A stretch of DNA of 18,514 bases, from assembly GCA_002383425.1 (NCBI GenBank), contig DFYV01000161.1, positions 1 to 18,514 on the forward strand. Reading direction: 5' to 3'. Positions 1 through 6,028 of this stretch are shown piece after piece (positions within the stretch are counted from its first letter, which is position 1; each line of letters starts with the position of its first letter). Both the position numbers and the translations under genes were made by a program. A model generated the notes under the pieces. It saw only the letters and a program-made list of their open reading frames with translations, made no database searches and had not been told where the DNA came from. The DNA comes from Bacteroidales bacterium UBA4073 (lineage in GTDB: Bacteria > Bacteroidota > Bacteroidia > Bacteroidales > Tenuifilaceae).

Positions 1-119
1 AGTCAGGAGGTCTGAAATTATAGTTCATTTGCCTGCTTTAAATGAAATATTAACACAAATTTTGTAACAATTCAAAAAACTAACCGTCTTTCATTAACAA
101 TCTGATAACTAAAATAATC

Positions 120-962
120 ATGAAAAAGCTCACCATTTTTCTATTCAGCCTTTTTTTAACGATTGGTTTATCCGGACAAGTCACTGATACACTTCACAGA
201 ACAAAAATAATGACATTGGGTGTTTTTCATTTTGCCTATCATAATCTTGATGTTATTAAAACAGAAAAGAAGAACCAGATTTCAGTACTTGAAGAACCTT
301 ACCAATCAGAGATAATCGCTATCTCCAAAGCTATTGAAGAATACAATCCTACAATTATTGCTGTAGAAGTGAAACCCGAAAAACAACACAAGATTGACTC
401 TCTGTTCTTGTTATATAAATCTGACAAATATACCTTAGGAAAAGATGAGATTGATCAGCTTGCTTTTCGACTTGGCAAAGATTTAAATTTAAATAAAATT
501 CATTGTGTCAATGACTTTGGGAAACATTATGATAATATAGTTTCGATTTTCAACGATAGTATCCGAACATTAAAATTTGAAGATTATTTTTTTAAATCAC
601 GAGATACTATTTATGGCAAACCACCGATTGGGGAAAAAGTATCCAGTATAATTGATGAACTATATGAAAGAAACAAGCCTGATGTCATCAAAGAGAGTTT
701 GGCCATATATTTATTAAATCCATTTAAATATGAGGAGGAACCCGGTGATTTTGTAGGTGTCGACTTTGAAACTGGAAGGTGGTTCAACAGAAACCTGAGA
801 ATATTTCGAAACATCCAAAGGATACCACATACTGCTGATGATCGAATTTTATTAATATTTGGAGCTGGGCACTTAAATCTGTTAAATATATTTTTTGATG
901 TTTCAAATGAATTTGAACTTGTTTCACCGTTGCCATATTTAGAAAATGCGAAGAACAATTGA
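120..962 (+). CDS. Secreted DUF5694 (TraB/PrgY-like) protein
   Basis: Complete 280-residue protein. Residues 1-20 form a signal peptide (Lys2-Lys3, a Phe/Leu-rich core, then LSGQ), so the mature protein should be periplasmic or surface-exposed. The body matches the DUF5694 pattern as I know it: a first strand ending in GVFHF (34-38), the segment IAVEVKPE (80-87), the helix ELxQLAFRLGKDL-like stretch near 110-122, and a late GAGH (248-251) followed by a hydrophobic helix and PLPYL. TraB-related proteins share the early GxxH and late GAGH pair and are suspected hydrolases, but no reaction is established for this family, so no activity is assigned. It stands alone: nothing is seen upstream in the window, and 573 bases of spacer follow. 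Base composition is AT-rich like the other accessory genes to its right. I am confident of the family, not of the role. Confidence 0.85.
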   Translation: MKKLTIFLFSLFLTIGLSGQVTDTLHRTKIMTLGVFHFAYHNLDVIKTEKKNQISVLEEPYQSEIIAISKAIEEYNPTIIAVEVKPEKQHKIDSLFLLYKSDKYTLGKDEIDQLAFRLGKDLNLNKIHCVNDFGKHYDNIVSIFNDSIRTLKFEDYFFKSRDTIYGKPPIGEKVSSIIDELYERNKPDVIKESLAIYLLNPFKYEEEPGDFVGVDFETGRWFNRNLRIFRNIQRIPHTADDRILLIFGAGHLNLLNIFFDVSNEFELVSPLPYLENAKNN

Positions 963-1100
963 CCAATCGTACTAACGAAATTAATCTATTTTTTATATTG
1001 CGAGATAAATTCATATATTGACTTTTAATATTGGTACAAAAACCTAACACGCATAATATGGGTAAGTTGTTTGTCATGTTTTTTGCTTTTGCTCTTACTC

Positions 1101-1306
1101 CCTCACTCGGCGTAGTTTTGTGCGCTGGGATTTGAGCGTAGGGTAACTACGTCGTGGCTAAAGGACAGTTTTAAACTGTTTTGCCGTAAGGCAAAGAATT
1201 TTATTTGTTAGCAGTTGTTTGCATTTTGGCAACGAGCCGTTTTTTGGTGAGTTCACAGAAGGCAAACCGCAGTTTAAGCAAGTGTAGTCAGGAGACTACA
1301 CTTAGC
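1101..1306 (+). repeat. Intergenic repeat family, copy A
   Basis: Two blocks match the reverse complement of 3551-3733. Block 1 (1101-1150) contains CTCGGCGTAGTTTTGTGC, then GGATTTGAGCG and AGGGTAACT. Block 2 (1236-1270) contains CCGTTTTTTGG, GAGTTC and GAAGGCAAA, ending CGC. Between and after the blocks are strong hairpins: CAGTTT-T-AAACTG (1166-1178), TTTGCC-GTAA-GGCAAA (1180-1195), and a perfect 10-base stem with loop AGGA (1280-1289 with 1294-1303). The third hairpin lies where copy B has GAAGTC-TGC-GACTTC, so the hairpin is kept in both while its letters differ. This pattern suggests a structured, multicopy non-coding element; its role is unknown. Confidence 0.75.
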
Positions 1307-1362
1307 GCAGGAGAATATACACCCATGTATAAGAAAAAGTTTACAAAAAATTAAACGTCTGC

Positions 1363-1392
1363 TTGACTCTTAAAAAAAACACTATATCTTTG
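1363..1392 (+). promoter_or_regulatory. Bacteroidetes-type promoter candidate
   Basis: TTG at 1363-1365, 19 bases, then TATCTTTG at 1385-1392, which fits the Bacteroidetes -33/-7 pattern (TTTG / TAnnTTTG) exactly at the -7 box. It would drive the secreted-protein gene starting at 1536 with a leader of about 135 bases that includes the inverted repeat at 1419-1465. Confidence 0.55.
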
Positions 1393-1418
1393 ATAATAAT
1401 ATGCACCTGAACAATGAC

Positions 1419-1465
1419 AAAAAGTGCACAATACATACCAATTTGGATGGATATATGCACTTTTT
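1419..1465 (+). promoter_or_regulatory. Leader inverted repeat (10-base stem)
   Basis: AAAAAGTGCA (1419-1428) pairs perfectly with TGCACTTTTT (1456-1465) across a 27-base loop. It lies downstream of the promoter candidate and upstream of the ATG at 1536, and the right arm ends in five T followed by GGGG. It could be an attenuator, a protein-binding palindrome or part of a mobile-sequence end; the sequence alone does not decide. Confidence 0.45.
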
Positions 1466-1493
1466 GGGGTGTTGAGGTGTATGTATAAACAAG

Positions 1494-1508
1494 TTGGCAT
1501 GCATACTA
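1494..1508 (+). repeat. 15-base inverted repeat, left member
   Basis: GTTGGCATGCATACT here is matched, with one mismatch, by the reverse complement of 2548-2562. The pair brackets the secreted-protein gene almost exactly: 27 bases before its start codon and inside its last codons. Such a bracket suggests a transferred segment or the ends of a repeat pair. Confidence 0.55.
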
Positions 1509-1535
1509 TGACGATAAAACAGTATTACTACTAGA

Positions 1536-2618
1536 ATGAAAAGAATTCGATTAACATTTTTTTTGCTATTTACTTTAGGGGTTGCTTATGCAGACATTGC
1601 TCCGAATCCTATTTTTGTTAATGGTGTAATCCCTTCCGAATCTTGTAAAATTCAAATGGTTTCAGAAACGGTAAATGCTTGGATTTATAAAGATTCTTCT
1701 ATAGTCGAATGTGTTTTTCTACTTAAGAATCACTCAAAAAAAACAAGTCTTTCAATAGGTTTTCCGATTATGAGTTTTTATCACTGGAATCCACCTGAAA
1801 ACTGGAAACCTGAGAAAGAAAATTTTAAAGTAAGTATAGATAATATAAAAGTTGAGCAATTCGATAGGTTTATTCCTGAATATATTCTACATGAAAATGA
1901 TAGAATGAAATATATGGACTCATTGTTTTCTATATATTATAGACATACCTATGACAGTTTAAAAGCAGTATATCCTATTTGTTCGAGGAAAGATGAAAAG
2001 AACTTTTACCAACTATTCAGTAAAATATTCGATAAAATTCCAAGCGAGAAAGAGAGAATAAATCTAAAAAGGAAGTTAGAATATTTAATTGACTATCAAA
2101 AAACTCCTTGGTATTTATGGAAAATGGAGTTTGACAGTTTAGAAACAAAGACAGTTAAATTAAGATACTCTATACCTTGTGGAATTGGTTACTGGGATAG
2201 GTATCGGTACTTCAAGTACATTTTAAGTACTGGTTCTGGCTGGTATAAGGATATTGAGAAAGCAGAAGTTAATGTAGAAGTTATTGATTTTAAATTCAGC
2301 AAAATTGACTCTATTAGTCCTACAAATTATATCCTTGATAAAAAACATAACACTATTAGATGGGATATAAAAAATATTGAACCAACAATTCAGGATAATG
2401 TCTATGTTGAATATTCATTTGGTTCAAAGAAATTGAGGTATTGGTATCAAAAGAAATTCAAATTCTTTTTTTACAAGTATCTAACACCAAGAGGGTGGAG
2501 AAACAGTAGCGAAGAAAGAAAAAGATACAAAGAGAAATGTAAAGATAAGTACGCATGCCAACACGTGGTTAAGCCCACTGGGGTTGACTTGCAGACAAGA
2601 AAGTTTTTTGTAACTTAG
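1536..2618 (+). CDS. Secreted protein of unknown role, DUF4424-like N-terminus
   Basis: 360 residues. Residues 1-19 are a signal peptide ending at AYA-D. The mature start (APNPI, then a run giving alternating strands, QMVSETV, YKDSSIVECVF, KNHSKK, and SIGFP near 72-76) resembles the N-terminal beta domain of DUF4424-type exported proteins, where a signal peptide is followed by a domain in which force or membrane damage is not implied; the function is unknown. The middle is rich in Tyr, Trp and Lys. No catalytic motif is seen. The last 23 residues or so are encoded by the sequence that forms the right inverted repeat at 2548-2562 and its continuation, and they look unlike the rest, so the natural stop may have been lost. 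G+C is very low: 15 of 60 bases in 1921-1980. Family call is tentative. Confidence 0.6.
   Translation: MKRIRLTFFLLFTLGVAYADIAPNPIFVNGVIPSESCKIQMVSETVNAWIYKDSSIVECVFLLKNHSKKTSLSIGFPIMSFYHWNPPENWKPEKENFKVSIDNIKVEQFDRFIPEYILHENDRMKYMDSLFSIYYRHTYDSLKAVYPICSRKDEKNFYQLFSKIFDKIPSEKERINLKRKLEYLIDYQKTPWYLWKMEFDSLETKTVKLRYSIPCGIGYWDRYRYFKYILSTGSGWYKDIEKAEVNVEVIDFKFSKIDSISPTNYILDKKHNTIRWDIKNIEPTIQDNVYVEYSFGSKKLRYWYQKKFKFFFYKYLTPRGWRNSSEERKRYKEKCKDKYACQHVVKPTGVDLQTRKFFVT
2548..2562 (-). repeat. 15-base inverted repeat, right member
   Basis: AGTACGCATGCCAAC is the reverse complement, with one mismatch, of 1494-1508. It lies in frame inside the 3' end of the secreted-protein gene and opens a palindrome-rich stretch (2553-2680). 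Confidence 0.55.
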
Positions 2619-2629
2619 TATAAGTTTAA

Positions 2630-2676
2630 CGTGGGATAAGGACGCTGCAGCTAACTCCCCAGCGTGCCCAACCACG
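2630..2676. repeat. Nested hairpin in spacer
   Basis: An outer stem CGTGG (2630-2634) with CCACG (2672-2676) encloses a perfect inner stem ACGCTG (2642-2647) with CAGCGT (2660-2665). It sits between the secreted protein and the following small gene. It has no T-run, so it does not look like a classical terminator. Confidence 0.5.
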
Positions 2677-2713
2677 GAACCGTTGTAAGCAAGGCGAAAA
2701 AACGACACAGCAT

Positions 2714-3028
2714 ATGGATACAAATGATTTATCGCAAGAAACCCATAGGGCGATTATTGATACAGCTGAGAGTTTTCATCATGATTTGGCCTTACAATTT
2801 GGTGTACTGGCAGACGATTGTCATACAGATAATGAATATCTTGATGAATCTGAATCAATGATTAAGGAATGGCTGACTGAATGGGATTTAGAAGAAGCGA
2901 TTATGGAGATCTTTTTTGATAATCCGCCAAGTAAAAAGGATTTTAAAAAGATACTTGATAAGCTACTGATAAACATCGAGGATGCAAGAAAGACCCCAAT
3001 AGAAAAACGTAAATTTGACCTTTGGTAA
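2714..3028 (+). CDS. Small hypothetical acidic protein, Bacteroidetes type
   Basis: 104 residues, predicted soluble and helical, with no signal peptide or membrane segment. The opening (LSQETHRAIIDTAESFHHDL, residues 6-25), an acidic centre with DESESMIKEWL, and the closing FFDNPPSKKDFKKILDKLL resemble small uncharacterised Bacteroidetes proteins that I recall with the same FHHDL and NPPxKxxF signatures. No function is known to me. The ATG at 2714 is the only sensible start. The next gene begins 11 bases after its stop, so the two are probably translated from one message. The AT-rich composition matches the other accessory genes. Confidence 0.65.
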   Translation: MDTNDLSQETHRAIIDTAESFHHDLALQFGVLADDCHTDNEYLDESESMIKEWLTEWDLEEAIMEIFFDNPPSKKDFKKILDKLLINIEDARKTPIEKRKFDLW

Positions 3029-3039
3029 ATTTAAGCAGA

Positions 3040-3372
3040 ATGGATATATCAGAGCAATATAAAGACTTGACAAACAAAATTAATGAGAATCTTCCTATAA
3101 GAGCATTTCCGATAAGGGAGTTGTTGCAGATTTTTCGTAAAAATGGACACCCAATTACCTTAAAGACAGAGTTGACTATTACGAGTGTTTATAATAGCGG
3201 AGATATTTCCGGGATAATGTGTATCGTTGAATTAGCTGACGGATATAAAATGGCTTGTGCATTGACTCATTTGATTTTTTCAAAGACAAATAAACTTTAC
3301 ACTGAGATTGCAGATTATCAAAAGAAACGAAATAAAAGAATAAAACAATTAAATTTAACTGGATTGAATTGA
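3040..3372 (+). CDS. Small hypothetical protein, partner of the preceding gene
   Basis: 110 residues from the ATG at 3040. A TTG at 3022 would extend it by six residues into the preceding gene, but ATG is the better choice. The protein is soluble with a mixed fold: a helical start, PIRAFPIRELLQIF near 25-38, then strands (TELTITSVY, GDISGIMCIVELADG, KMACALTHLIF) and a basic C-terminal helix (YQKKRNKRIKQL). The strand-rich centre followed by a Lys/Arg tail would suit a nucleic-acid- or partner-binding protein, but I do not recognise the family. It forms a tight pair with the acidic protein upstream; an acidic/basic pair of this size could be a toxin-antitoxin-like or adaptor couple, which is only inference. 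Confidence 0.6.
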   Translation: MDISEQYKDLTNKINENLPIRAFPIRELLQIFRKNGHPITLKTELTITSVYNSGDISGIMCIVELADGYKMACALTHLIFSKTNKLYTEIADYQKKRNKRIKQLNLTGLN

Positions 3373-3550
3373 AAAACGCCCAGCCTACAATAAATAGGAC
3401 TCTGAGCGGCGCGAAGCGCCCAGTCACGCTTTATGCGGGATTGAGCTACACCCGCCGGGTTCATGACTATGTACTTAATGACGATTTTACGATTTTTTGA
3501 AGAAAAATAGCTGAAGTGTTCCTTGACGTATTGCATGTTTTTTCGTAATC

Positions 3551-3733
3551 CCCCGCTTGGCGAAGTCTGCGACTTCATTATACCTAATAAGCGTTTTGCC
3601 TTCGACGAACTCGCCAAAAAACGGGAAGCAGGTTGCGCATTGGTTTTTTGTAATATACATTCAACGACTAACTTCCTCTAAAATGCAGTTACCCTGCGCT
3701 CAAATCCAAATGCACAAAACTACGCCGAGCGAG
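3551..3733 (-). repeat. Intergenic repeat family, copy B (inverted)
   Basis: Its reverse complement reproduces both blocks of copy A: block 1 at 3685-3733 (CTCGGCGTAGTTTTGTGC present letter for letter) and block 2 at 3591-3624. The hairpin after block 2 is GAAGTC-TGC-GACTTC (3562-3576). Between the blocks it carries a segment absent from copy A, including TTTTTTGTAATATACATTCA, that reappears in copy C near 5860-6001. Copies A and B face each other around the three genes at 1536-3372. Confidence 0.75.
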
Positions 3734-3755
3734 GCACAGGTTTTTGATTTTTTTG

Positions 3756-3763
3756 TATCTTTG
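3756..3763 (+). promoter_or_regulatory. -7-like box TATCTTTG next to the HEPN start
   Basis: A perfect TAnnTTTG box ends five bases before the ATG at 3769. Initiation from it would give a leaderless or nearly leaderless message. No TTG is found at the right distance upstream, where the end of repeat copy B lies, so the call is weak. Confidence 0.4.
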
Positions 3764-3768
3764 AACTT

Positions 3769-4092
3769 ATGGATAATAAAGATTTTAATAAGGATAAACT
3801 GATTGAGTATTGGATTGCTGGCTCAGATGATGATTACGAGACAATGATTGCTATGTTCGATTCAAAAAAATACAGCTGGTCCTTATTTATTGGCCATTTA
3901 ATGATTGAGAAACTTTTAAAGGCATACTATGTCAATGTAAAATCGGACTATCCACCTTTTATTCACAACCTTTTGAGACTTGCCGAGAAAGCCGAATTGC
4001 ATTTAACTGATGATATGAAAAAGCAACTTGTGACTATTACAGCATTTAATATCAATACCAGATACGATGATTATAAAATGAGTTTCAAGTAA
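3769..4092 (+). CDS. HEPN-domain protein, C-terminus cut by an in-frame stop
   Basis: 107 residues in the open frame. The PF05168-like HEPN signatures are visible: a start helix with AGSDDDYETMIAMFDSKKY (17-35), FIGHLMIEKLLKAYYV (40-55), PFIHNLLRLAEKA (63-75) and NTRYDDYK (96-103). HEPN proteins paired with MNT nucleotidyltransferases act as toxins, often RNases or adenylylation targets. I do not see a canonical R-x4-6-H motif; the matching region is NTRYDDYK. A TAA at 4090-4092 stops the frame just where relatives continue with a conserved Cys-Thr and a last helix, and that helix is still encoded after the stop (4093-4176). The antitoxin-type MNT gene follows. So this is either a truncated working protein, a decayed toxin, or a base error in the sequence. 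Confidence 0.75.
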   Translation: MDNKDFNKDKLIEYWIAGSDDDYETMIAMFDSKKYSWSLFIGHLMIEKLLKAYYVNVKSDYPPFIHNLLRLAEKAELHLTDDMKKQLVTITAFNINTRYDDYKMSFK

Positions 4093-4176
4093 CAATGTAC
4101 AGCTGAATTTACCATAGAGTGGATTGATAAATTAAAAGAACTAAGACAATGGATAAGGACATTGATACAAAAATAG
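4093..4176 (+). pseudogene. Detached 3' end of the HEPN gene
   Basis: In the same frame, directly after the TAA, 27 sense codons encode QCTAEFT, then a helix containing EWIDKLKELRQWI, ending at TAG (4174-4176). This is what the C-terminus of HEPN relatives looks like. It overlaps the first 28 bases of the MNT gene, an overlap typical of intact HEPN/MNT pairs. Confidence 0.65.
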
Positions 4177-4463
4177 CAAAATATCTGGATTTGATTAAGG
4201 GCAAATTCGCTGATATAGAGAGAGTATATTTATTTGGCTCGTATGCTAAAGGAAAATCAACAGAGGATAGCGATATAGACTTAGCATTGATTTTTACAAA
4301 TATAGATGATTCAAAGCGATTTGATATTCAGGTACAACTTATGTTGTTGGCAGCGCAGATTGATTCAAGAATTGAACCACATCCAATTTCTCATGACGAT
4401 TTTGATTCGGGAAATCCATTTGTTGTAGAAATAAAAAAGACAGGAATTGAAGTTGCAGGATAA
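4149..4463 (+). CDS. MNT-type minimal nucleotidyltransferase (antitoxin-like)
   Basis: 104 residues. After a first helix (1-20) comes VYLFGSYAKG (27-36) and the metal-binding pattern GS-x10-D-x-D: Gly30-Ser31 and Asp42/Asp44 in SDIDLAL. This is the polymerase-beta-fold nucleotidyltransferase of the MNT class; in known HEPN/MNT pairs it neutralises the HEPN protein, in some cases by transferring AMP to it. The glycine-serine box reads GSYAKG rather than GSRARG, a common variant. The segment IDSRIEPHPIS (71-81) is the usual C-terminal strand with an acidic residue that could supply the third ligand. The gene is intact although its HEPN partner is interrupted; it overlaps the detached HEPN 3' end by 28 bases. 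The length is normal for the class. Confidence 0.85.
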   Translation: MDKDIDTKIAKYLDLIKGKFADIERVYLFGSYAKGKSTEDSDIDLALIFTNIDDSKRFDIQVQLMLLAAQIDSRIEPHPISHDDFDSGNPFVVEIKKTGIEVAG

Positions 4464-4852
4464 GCCACATAAGTACAAAGCATGGTTTAAGCGTTCGTTG
4501 CAGTCATCCCTCTGCTGGGCGGTGACGGGTTCAAAGTTCAAAGTTTAAGGTTTGAGGTTCAAGGTTTGAGGTTCAGGGTTCAAAGTTAAAGTATAAAGGT
4601 TAAAGATTCAGGATTCAAAGTTTATAATTCTAAATTTTAAATTCTAAATTCAAAATCCCTGTTTTAATATCAACGAACAACTAACAACGAACAACTAACA
4701 ACCATCAACCATCAACTGTTTTTCCGAACAACTAACAACCATTAACCATCATCACATCAACCAATCAGGGTTTTAAAACCCTCGTGGGAATAGTTTTGCC
4801 AATATGACTACCGAAATCGGTTAATTGCTATATTTACAAAAAATAGGCAATT
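4464..4852. other. Gene-free spacer, mainly heptamer repeats
   Basis: 389 bases. The first 65 bases hold no recognised feature. The heptamer tract (4529-4720) and a looser continuation to about 4770 follow. Next come 80 bases with a small inverted repeat ACCGA-AA-TCGGT (4810-4821) and a -7-like TATATTTA (4829-4836) just before the peptidase gene; no -33 box is at the right distance. Confidence 0.7.
4529..4720 (+). repeat. Seven-base-period tract, copy 1
   Basis: From 4529 to 4661 the sequence divides into 19 consecutive heptamers without an indel: variants of GTTCAAA, GTTTAAG, GTTTGAG, GTTAAAG and ATTCTAA, closed by ATCCCTG. A ten-base link leads to a second set of seven heptamers (4672-4720): AACGAAC, AACTAAC, AACGAAC, AACTAAC, AACCATC, AACCATC, AACTGTT. 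The whole layout (tract, CCCTG, link, AACGAAC set) recurs at 6114-6217 and, inverted, at 6876-6972. Confidence 0.85.
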
Positions 4853-5620
4853 ATGCTGGGATTGGTCTCAAAAAGCTTGGCTGCGGTTCGAAAAGAACCA
4901 AACGAAACCACCGAAATGGTAAATCAGCTACTTTTTGGCGAACAGGTTGTGATTCTGGAAAGCTACAAGCAATGGTATAGAATAGAAAGTACGATTGATA
5001 GCTACCCCGGCTGGGTCGATTCGCGGTTATTTGAAACAGTGAATGACAGTAAGGTAGTAAAGGAACTCTCAACCTTTACAACAGCATCAACCTTAATCCA
5101 AGCCATAAAAATAAGCGACAGCACAAGGTATTTACTTAGCCCAGGTTCGATACTTTACGGACTCAAAGGGAATAGATTTAAGCTCAACGGAACTGATTTT
5201 AAGATTACTGGCGATGTGCCGAGTCCCAACGCATCTACTACATCAACAGTAATAAATACAGCCTACCAATTTTTAAATACCCCCTACTTGTGGGGTGGCA
5301 AATCGATATTTGGCATTGATTGTTCCGGGCTTATTCAAATTTGCTTTAGAACAGCAAACGTTTTTTTACCCCGCGATGCATGGCAACAGGCTCAGTGTGG
5401 GCAAACCGTTGAGTTTATCAACCATGCCCGAACGGGTGATGTAGCCTTCTTCGATAACGAGGAAGGACATATTACCCATGCTGGAATACTTATTAGTTCC
5501 AACGAAATCATTCATAGTTCCGGTTACGTTCGCACCGATCAGTTCGACCACCAGGGTATATACAACCAGCAGCTGGGTGCATACACGCACAGGATGAGAA
5601 TAATTAAACGCATTCTTTAG
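4853..5620 (+). CDS. SH3-NlpC/P60 cell-wall peptidase
   Basis: 255 residues. Residues 1-60 are a bacterial SH3-like domain (AVRKEP, LLFGEQVVILE, WYRIES, YPGWVD), 65-125 probably a second SH3-like unit, and 130-250 an NlpC/P60 papain-like domain with YLWGGK (145-150), catalytic Cys157 in DCSGL, catalytic His209 in THAGI and a third polar site at His221 (HSSG). The family cleaves the bond between gamma-D-glutamate and the third diamino acid of peptidoglycan stem peptides. The arrangement matches YkfC-type gamma-D-glutamyl-L-diamino acid endopeptidases. There is no signal peptide and the SH3 fold begins at once, so the protein as encoded is cytosolic and fits recycling of murein peptides better than wall cleavage. 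The gene stands alone between repeat-filled spacers and looks intact. Confidence 0.88.
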   Translation: MLGLVSKSLAAVRKEPNETTEMVNQLLFGEQVVILESYKQWYRIESTIDSYPGWVDSRLFETVNDSKVVKELSTFTTASTLIQAIKISDSTRYLLSPGSILYGLKGNRFKLNGTDFKITGDVPSPNASTTSTVINTAYQFLNTPYLWGGKSIFGIDCSGLIQICFRTANVFLPRDAWQQAQCGQTVEFINHARTGDVAFFDNEEGHITHAGILISSNEIIHSSGYVRTDQFDHQGIYNQQLGAYTHRMRIIKRIL

Positions 5621-5820
5621 CCTAATGGCGCTATTTTTTGCCCAACGAAGGATAAGTGAAGAATGAATAGGAATGGCAAAAAATATGACAAAATTTAGAT
5701 GAAGACTGAGGAAAATTTTAAGTAAAACGATGTCAGTAATAAAACCATCAACCATCAAATTCCATGCAACATTCCCAAAAATAGTGCATTGGGTATATGT
5801 TGATTATAAAAATTGATGAC

Positions 5821-6002
5821 GTTCCCCGTCGGGCTATCAGAAGCAGGCTGCGCCTGAGTTTTTTGTAATATACATGAGTCCGGTATAAAAAGTATGTTTT
5901 ATTTTAGCAAAACAAGTTATGTTTTTAATTGTCAGAACTTTATGAACTTTCAACTTTATAAACTTTTTAGACTGAACTCATACATTCAACAACTAACTTC
6001 CG
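5821..6002 (-). repeat. Intergenic repeat family, copy C (partial, interrupted)
   Basis: The segment 5840-5874 (GAAGCAGGCTGCGC, then TTTTTTGTAATATACA) matches 3626-3659 in copy B, and 5981-6002 (TACATTCAACAACTAACTTC) continues the match to 3656-3677. The 106 bases between are a separate insertion. The two blocks shared by copies A and B are missing here, so copy C is a partial member. Confidence 0.7.
5875..5980. mobile_element. MITE-like element, copy 1 (106 bases)
   Basis: Left end TGAGTCCGGTATAAAAAGT; the right end, read in reverse complement, is TGAGTTCAGTCTAAAAAGT. Sixteen of 19 positions agree. It interrupts repeat copy C exactly between two copies of the target: ATACAT before the GAG end and ATACAT after the CTC end (equivalently TACA outside TGAG...CTCA). 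The empty site, AATATACATTCAAC, exists at 3652-3665. There is no ORF inside, so mobility would depend on a transposase elsewhere. Confidence 0.8.
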
Positions 6003-6028
6003 TTACCATATAGAATTTTCAGAAGAAT

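Larger units (their letters stand above)
963..1535. other. Gene-free accessory spacer
   Basis: 573 bases between the DUF5694 gene and the next secreted protein. The first 140 bases are AT-rich with nothing recognised. The remainder holds an intergenic repeat copy with several hairpins, a promoter-like pair, a long-looped inverted repeat and the left member of a 15-base inverted repeat, each listed separately. ORFs here on either strand are short and look like chance frames. Confidence 0.7.
3373..3768. other. Gene-free spacer with hairpins and repeat copy B
   Basis: 396 bases without a supported gene. It starts with two compact hairpins, GGCGC-GAA-GCGCC (3408-3420) and GCGGG/CCCGC (3435-3439 with 3451-3455), continues into the inverted intergenic repeat copy (3551-3733) and ends with a -7-like box directly before the HEPN gene. 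Frames crossing it on both strands are short and lack protein-like features. Confidence 0.7.

Noticed and set aside
1040..1330. Integron attC-like site suggested by ACCTAAC and later GTTAGCA
   Set aside because: ACCTAAC fits RYYYAAC, but GTTAGCA does not fit GTTRRRY, the pairing between the outer arms is poor and no integrase is in the window.
2630..2676. Terminator after the secreted-protein gene
   Set aside because: The nested hairpin has no T-run on either side.
3318..3617. Minus-strand frame of 99 codons through repeat copy B
   Set aside because: It crosses the end of a better-supported gene and repeat hairpins; no family resemblance.
4529..4720. CRISPR-like array
   Set aside because: Units are seven bases and contiguous, with no unique spacers and no cas genes.
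5366..5758. Minus-strand frame of 130 codons
   Set aside because: It overlaps the NlpC/P60 coding region, which has clear catalytic motifs, and shows no protein-like pattern itself.
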